Origin: Fibrobacter sp. UWR4
Lineage (GTDB): Bacteria > Fibrobacterota > Fibrobacteria > Fibrobacterales > Fibrobacteraceae
Length of the DNA stretch: 64,000 nt
Direction: 5' to 3'
NCBI RefSeq assembly: GCF_003149045.1
Contig: NZ_QGDU01000008.1
Span: forward strand, 52,572 to 116,571
The notes beneath the pieces were generated by a model. It was not told where the DNA came from. It ran no database searches and saw nothing but the letters and a program-made list of their open reading frames with translations. The translations under genes were made by a program, and so were the position numbers. This document shows, in pieces, positions 59,989 to 64,000 of this stretch. How positions within the stretch are numbered: the first letter of the stretch is position 1; each line of letters starts with the position of its first letter.

Positions 59989-61728
59989 ATGAAAGCTCTT
60001 TATCAAAAAATTCGCACTTTGAACGGCAAAAACTATGGTCTTTACAAGTCCCTGGCGGAAAAAACCTGGGATTTTGGAGACTTTTCCCTGGAGTTTCTCC
60101 ATGTTCAGGGAGACCCCTTTGCCCCTGCTTCCCGAATTATGATAAAGGCAAGCCTCCAGATGTTGGGCTATTCTTCCGAATGGGGGAGTACTTTTGAACG
60201 CCGGTTGGCTTTGTCCGATTTTTTATTGCGCCGCATGAGTGGTCTGGTCAAGGAAAAGTATCCCGATAGGGATGCCGCCGTCGCTTTCGACGTGGCAGGA
60301 CCTGAAATGCTGGTGCGAAATTCCCTCTGGATCGACAATGGTGAGCTGCGAGCTTGCCTCCAGGTGAAACTTCCGGGCGAGGGACGTAAGATTCAGTCCG
60401 AGTCCGCCGCGGAAATCCTGACCATGGTTCTTCCGGACCTTGTGTCTGCAAGTCTATACAATAGCGGCTCCAGGAATCCCGAGGGCGTGGCGCCTGAACT
60501 TCTGGCCCATTATCAGGTTCTCGCGGACCGCAGGATGATTCTTGAGGAACTGGAAAAACGTTCCCTCTGCGCCTTTGTTCCTGATGGAGCTGTCCTTCCT
60601 AGAGCTTCCGGGATTTCCCAGGACCCCATGGAAGGGGCAATCCCCTTTGTCTCTCCCGCGGAACTGGCGGTTACCCTGAATGTCAATGGCCGAGACATCC
60701 GTGGCATGGGTATCCCTAAGGGCATTACCGTTATTACCGGCGGTGCTTTCCATGGCAAGTCCACCTTACTTCAGGCTCTGACAAGTGCGGTCTATCCCCA
60801 CATCCCGGGAGATGGACGTGAAGGGATTGTCATTGACGAAAGTGCCCTTCGGGTTGGCGTGGAAGATGGCCGTAGCGTCCGCGGGACGGACCTGTCCCAG
60901 TTTGTAAGGGACTTGCCCGGTGGCGTCTCCACCAGGGATTTCACAACCGCAAGCGCTTCCGGTTCTACCAGCGAGGCTGCCAACTTGCTGGAAGCAATGG
61001 AAGCGGGATCCAGGACATTCCTTATCGATGAAGATTCCTCTGCGGTGAACTTCCTTATTCGGGATGTTCGTGTCCGTAAGCTTCTGGGGGATGATCGGGA
61101 ACCACTCATCCCTCTGACGGACCGCATCCGTGAAATTTGCTATCCCGAAAGTCATTCTGAGCTAGTTTCTGGATCGGCCAATGCATTGCGCAGTTTTATC
61201 CTTGTGGCTGGCGCCTGCGGCGACTATCTGGAACTTGCGGATCACATCATTGTGATGGCCAATTATAAGGCCGAATACGCTCGTTTGGATTCCGAACGGT
61301 CAGTACCCGCTTTGCCTCCTTTCAAGGCACCCATCTCCCGCGCTTTTGCGGAGTATATTAGGCCCCTTCAGAATAGCGTACGCCCCACTTCTGCAGTGGA
61401 ACGTCAGGTTAAGGTAAAGCTGTCCGGTGATTATCTAATCCAGATCGGTTTCCTGGTTTCGGATACCAGCTGCCTGGTGACTATCGCCGATCGACAGCAG
61501 CGACTCGGTGCTGGCTTCATTCTCCTGAATCTTTGTCAGAACGCCATTAGCAACGGCGACTCTGCTCAGGATACGTCCATTGTGGATACCATTCGAATCA
61601 TTAGTGAAAAAATCATGAATGTAGGTTTCCGCAACTTGCCTCAGGGGCTTAGCCGTGAAATGAGCTTGCCCCGACCGGTGGATATCGCCTGCGTGTTGTT
61701 CCGCCTGCGCGACCAGGGGCGCAAGTAG
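59989..61728 (+). CDS. ABC-class predicted ATPase (COG3044 type)
   Basis: This 579-residue protein is a soluble ABC-class ATPase without transporter domains: Walker A GGAFHGKST, an ABC-signature-like SGSTSEAAN, Walker B TFLIDED, and an N-terminal domain with family motifs (GDPFAPASRI). Its role is not established; family members are thought to act on nucleic acids or as stress ATPases. Between Walker B and the conserved ILVAGACGDYLELADHII, residues about 388-404 (ESHSELVSGSANALRS) are encoded by the interspersed repeat at 61151-61176, in frame. ATG 59989 begins the conserved MKALYQKI. Confidence 0.82.
   Translation: MKALYQKIRTLNGKNYGLYKSLAEKTWDFGDFSLEFLHVQGDPFAPASRIMIKASLQMLGYSSEWGSTFERRLALSDFLLRRMSGLVKEKYPDRDAAVAFDVAGPEMLVRNSLWIDNGELRACLQVKLPGEGRKIQSESAAEILTMVLPDLVSASLYNSGSRNPEGVAPELLAHYQVLADRRMILEELEKRSLCAFVPDGAVLPRASGISQDPMEGAIPFVSPAELAVTLNVNGRDIRGMGIPKGITVITGGAFHGKSTLLQALTSAVYPHIPGDGREGIVIDESALRVGVEDGRSVRGTDLSQFVRDLPGGVSTRDFTTASASGSTSEAANLLEAMEAGSRTFLIDEDSSAVNFLIRDVRVRKLLGDDREPLIPLTDRIREICYPESHSELVSGSANALRSFILVAGACGDYLELADHIIVMANYKAEYARLDSERSVPALPPFKAPISRAFAEYIRPLQNSVRPTSAVERQVKVKLSGDYLIQIGFLVSDTSCLVTIADRQQRLGAGFILLNLCQNAISNGDSAQDTSIVDTIRIISEKIMNVGFRNLPQGLSREMSLPRPVDIACVLFRLRDQGRK
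61151..61176 (+). repeat. REP-like repeat inside the ABC-class ATPase gene
   Basis: GTCATTCTGAGCTAGTTTCTGGATC, a variant of the interspersed element, is translated in frame as SHSELVSGS. Confidence 0.75.
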
Positions 61729-63240
61729 CTATCGCCAGAAGGTGAAGGCCTTGCCTTCGATCTTCTTGCTTTCGTAAGTACGAGTGTCCGCTCTCTGGTA
61801 GAGTGTTTCAAAGTCCAGGTCCTGTTCGCCTCGGTAGAATGCCGCACCTAGACTTAGGGAAATACTGTAGTCCGGTATTTTCTTGAAAGTTACTTTGTTC
61901 AAAAGTTCGAAGAAACGGAAAATTACCTGGGTTCCAAGTTCTTCTGTAGTTACGCCGGAGACGAATACCACAAATTCATCGCCTCCCAGACGAAGCAGGA
62001 CGTCGTTATCGCGGAATGCCTTTCGCATGGTGTCCGCAACTGCAAGAATCACTTCGTCCCCAGCCTGATGGCCGTAGGTGTCGTTTACATGCTTGAACTT
62101 ATCTACGTCAAACAGGCAAAGCATGCCGTTTTTCCTAGACCTAATGTCTGACTTGATTCTGTCGACCCCCGCCTGACGGTTCAGGAGGCCTGTCATGGCG
62201 TCCGTTTCCGCCTTGGAAATCAAGGTGTTTTCTCGATTTTTCTGTTCGTTGATGTTTTCGACTGCGAACAGCACATAGCGGGGTTCGGAATCTTCGGTCA
62301 CATCGCCGACGGCAATGAATCGTGCTCGGCACCAGCCCACATGCTTTCCCAGGAATTCATGGGTAATGGTGGACTTGCCGCGTATTCTGCGAATGAGGGT
62401 TGCACTGTCCACGAAGGCAAGCATTTCGTCCAGGTAATTAGGATGGGTTGTAGCTTCCATCGCAAGTTTGATTTGCTGGCTGAATCCTTCGTGCAGGTTG
62501 TTCATGCTGTTGTCGATAATGCTGTTGGACTTGATCTTCACGAAGGTTTCGTTGGACAAGTCGATGTAGTGCATGGAGACGTAGATGTTTCCGATGGACT
62601 TCAAGTATTTTGCCAACTGCTCATTGCCATTCAATTCGACGAAACGTTTCTCGAAGATGAGGCCTTTCAACTTGGAGCGGGAAGAGTAATGTCCAGTCAT
62701 AAGGCCGATGCTACTATATACGATGCAGTCTACGATTTCAAGTGCGAGGATTTCTGGAGGCTTGACCTGGATGCAACCAATCAGGAAGATTACGTCGGCG
62801 ATAAGAATGGGTATCTGCATACGCACCGGCTTGTTGGTAAATAGCTGGGGCGTAATCATGTACATGGCCACAAGGGAAATAGTAAGCTGTTGCGGGGAAC
62901 TGACCAGGGAGATGAACAGGCCGAATGCAAGCAGGATGCTCACGAAGACAATCTGTAGCCAGTCGATGATCTTGGAGTTTCGGTCTCCTACCCACATGGT
63001 AAGGCAGAGAACGGCTCCGCTTAGGATTGCTCCCATCACGTAAGCGTAAACCTTCGTGTTCATTACGTCCATTTCCGTTGCGCAAGCGACCACGATGGCC
63101 GATACAAAGAACAACGTTGCCATGATGGAATAGGCTCGTAGAGAACGGAAGTTCCTTTGGGCCATCTTGCCACGAACAGATGCAATTTGGGAATCTGTTA
63201 GGTTGGCGTTGGCCAGGAACATGTATAGACGTTTCAGCAT
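61729..63240 (-). CDS. Membrane-bound diguanylate cyclase (GGDEF)
   Basis: This 503-residue protein has about six transmembrane helices in residues 35-190, a PAS-like middle region (SIGNIYVSMHYIDLSNETFVKI...FAVENINEQKNREN), and a C-terminal GGDEF domain. DAMTGLLNR, FDVDKFKHVND and the active-site LGGDEF are intact. An inhibitory I-site RxxD (RDND) lies five residues before GGDEF. It should make cyclic-di-GMP from GTP, with product feedback. ATG 63240 is chosen; longer frames lack a sensible start. It converges with the ABC-class ATPase, with stops adjacent. Confidence 0.9.
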   Translation of the reverse strand: MLKRLYMFLANANLTDSQIASVRGKMAQRNFRSLRAYSIMATLFFVSAIVVACATEMDVMNTKVYAYVMGAILSGAVLCLTMWVGDRNSKIIDWLQIVFVSILLAFGLFISLVSSPQQLTISLVAMYMITPQLFTNKPVRMQIPILIADVIFLIGCIQVKPPEILALEIVDCIVYSSIGLMTGHYSSRSKLKGLIFEKRFVELNGNEQLAKYLKSIGNIYVSMHYIDLSNETFVKIKSNSIIDNSMNNLHEGFSQQIKLAMEATTHPNYLDEMLAFVDSATLIRRIRGKSTITHEFLGKHVGWCRARFIAVGDVTEDSEPRYVLFAVENINEQKNRENTLISKAETDAMTGLLNRQAGVDRIKSDIRSRKNGMLCLFDVDKFKHVNDTYGHQAGDEVILAVADTMRKAFRDNDVLLRLGGDEFVVFVSGVTTEELGTQVIFRFFELLNKVTFKKIPDYSISLSLGAAFYRGEQDLDFETLYQRADTRTYESKKIEGKAFTFWR

Positions 63241-63338
63241 GTTTTGAAAAATATGAAAAAGTTTTACGGTGTGATTGACATTTGTACGGATAAACGACGA
63301 TAAAGATTGTGTAGTAAAGATCAAACAGGAGAAAATAA

Positions 63339-63617
63339 ATGAAGTACATGACCAATCACGCCACAGAACGCCTTGCACAACGATGCATCGATGAACGCCT
63401 CGTATTACTTTGTCAGAAATACGGAAAGCGTGTTCGTACTAATCACGGCCGCTATTTGCTTCGTCGCGAGGATGTTCCTCACTACGAACTGATTGGTGCC
63501 ACAGCCGCTTTCAAGTCCCATGTGGAAAAACAGCTGCCGATTTGCTGTGTTTTTAGCGAAACGGATGTCTGTATCACGGCTTTTCGCGTCACGGATCGCA
63601 TCAATAAGTCCTGTTAG
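63339..63617 (+). CDS. Small DUF4258-like protein
   Basis: This 92-residue protein (MTNHATERLAQRCIDERLVLLCQKYGKRV...GRYLLRREDVP...VCITAFRV) has the pattern H-A-x-x-R-x-x-Q-R-x-I seen in DUF4258-like proteins, some of which are RelE-like toxin relatives. The resemblance is weak and no antitoxin gene is next to it. AGGAG lies 7 bases before the ATG. A signal for nearby transcription, TTGACA at 63278, is on the minus strand. Confidence 0.55.
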   Translation: MKYMTNHATERLAQRCIDERLVLLCQKYGKRVRTNHGRYLLRREDVPHYELIGATAAFKSHVEKQLPICCVFSETDVCITAFRVTDRINKSC

Positions 63618-63798
63618 GGGCTTTTTTGCCTCCGCAGGAATTTTTTTCCAGAATTTTTTGGGGCAATCTGAAATAAAATTTCCAAATGTCTTGAAGAAAG
63701 TTGTGGATTGAATGTTGATAAGATGTGCTTTATGGTGAGTAAATTTAGTTCTTTGCGGAAAAAGTGAAAAAAAGTGAAATTTTTTTTGAGAAAATGCC

Positions 63799-63826
63799 TT
63801 GACATTGTCCCGGAAAATTCTATAAT
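63799..63826 (+). promoter_or_regulatory. Near-consensus strong sigma-70 promoter reading out of the window
   Basis: TTGACA (63799-63804), a 16-bp spacer and TATAAT (63821-63826) are both perfect consensus. Upstream 63759-63797 is extremely A/T rich with A-tracts, like an UP element. Nothing else in the window shows this strength. It implies a highly expressed downstream unit such as an rRNA or ribosomal operon, or a strongly expressed protein gene. Confidence 0.85.
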
Positions 63827-63833
63827 TGGCCTC

Positions 63834-64000
63834 ACCTCCGAACGAGAGAGCCGAAACGAAAGAAACGAAAGCGAGACGGTCGGACGGTTGTCCAGCGAGA
63901 CAGCCGAGCAGTTTGAAGGAATCGGAGATGTGCTTAGTGACGGACCTTAGAAGAAATTCAAGGAAGTCAATTTTATGAACGTGATTACGGGACCAAGACT
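63834..64000 (+). other. Purine-rich leader, with a possible start codon at 63975
   Basis: About 145 bases after the promoter are purine-rich with GAAAC repeats (63853-63868) and short dyads. At 63959-63964 AAGGAA precedes ATG 63975, which would read MNVITGPR and then leave the window. Two readings fit: the 5' leader of a protein gene beginning at 63975, or an rRNA leader whose 16S gene starts beyond the edge. No 16S sequence is present. Confidence 0.4.

Noticed and set aside
63834..64000. 16S rRNA gene
   Set aside because: The leader resembles one in position after a strong promoter, but no 16S 5' end sequence appears before the window ends.

Overview
The window looks like chromosomal DNA from the phylum Fibrobacterota, most likely a rumen or gut Fibrobacter. 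The call rests on lineage-typical protein families seen here together: two fibro-slime-type secreted giants (41022-44969, 45160-49035), two lipoproteins with the Fibrobacter major paralogous (FISUMP) domain, a TIGR02147-type regulator, a PorV/PorQ-like barrel, and Ser-rich linkers behind lipoprotein signals. I recognise no phage, IS element, CRISPR array or tRNA. No rRNA gene is inside the window.

Layout. 1-497: no convincing gene, but a compact set of inverted repeats that could fold as an RNA. 498-5627: a tightly coupled three-gene restriction-modification-like operon (two methyltransferase proteins and a GIY-YIG plus SF2 helicase). 5.7-10.3 kb: a small unknown gene, a TIGR02147 regulator coupled to a LamG-like lipoprotein, and a Cthe_2159-type beta-helix lipoprotein. 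10.5-21.9 kb: housekeeping genes (metallophosphoesterase, xanthine salvage xpt-permease, ksgA, patatin, phosphohexomutase, PorV-like barrel, sigma-54 activator, lysC). They are interrupted at 13.8-14.3 kb by two 5'-truncated gene remnants joined head to head, one a GH5 cellulase 3' end. 22.1-25.9 kb: a FISUMP/PEGA lipoprotein pair. 26.0-32.2 kb: an accessory-looking stretch holding a DUF3791-DUF3990 toxin/antitoxin-like operon, a broken phospholipase-D gene behind a CbxX-type AAA+ protein, a FISUMP lipoprotein, a predicted small RNA, two tandem DprA/SLOG-like proteins and a protein with HEPN-like and LOTUS-like domains. 32.4-37.6 kb: dnaN with an unlisted 49-residue membrane protein, an M23 peptidase, a HAD protein carrying repeat DNA in its reading frame, and envelope proteins. 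37.8-40.9 kb: a 1036-residue RNase E/G that contains two complete copies of the enzyme in one chain. 41.0-49.0 kb: the two fibro-slime proteins. 49.3-63.6 kb: pta, small lipoproteins, a TPR protein, a plant/spirochaete-type phosphofructokinase, a response regulator/sensor kinase pair, envelope lipoproteins, an ABC-class ATPase and a diguanylate cyclase. 63.8 kb: a near-perfect sigma-70 promoter reading out of the window.

Main point of interest. The RNase E/G gene is an in-frame tandem duplication. Copy 1 keeps both catalytic aspartates (D306, D349). In copy 2 both equivalents are lysine (K846, K882). Copy 2 keeps the canonical S1-domain aromatic that copy 1 has lost. This reads as a covalent enzyme/pseudoenzyme pair. 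Secondary interests are the HEPN-LOTUS/SLOG-like cluster with its upstream small RNA, the three-gene helicase/GIY-YIG/dual-methyltransferase operon, and an interspersed REP-like repeat that has entered two coding sequences.

Limits. All family names come from reading motifs by eye and from memory of the families. No database search, fold prediction or alignment was run. Start codons were chosen from visible Shine-Dalgarno sequences and family N-termini.
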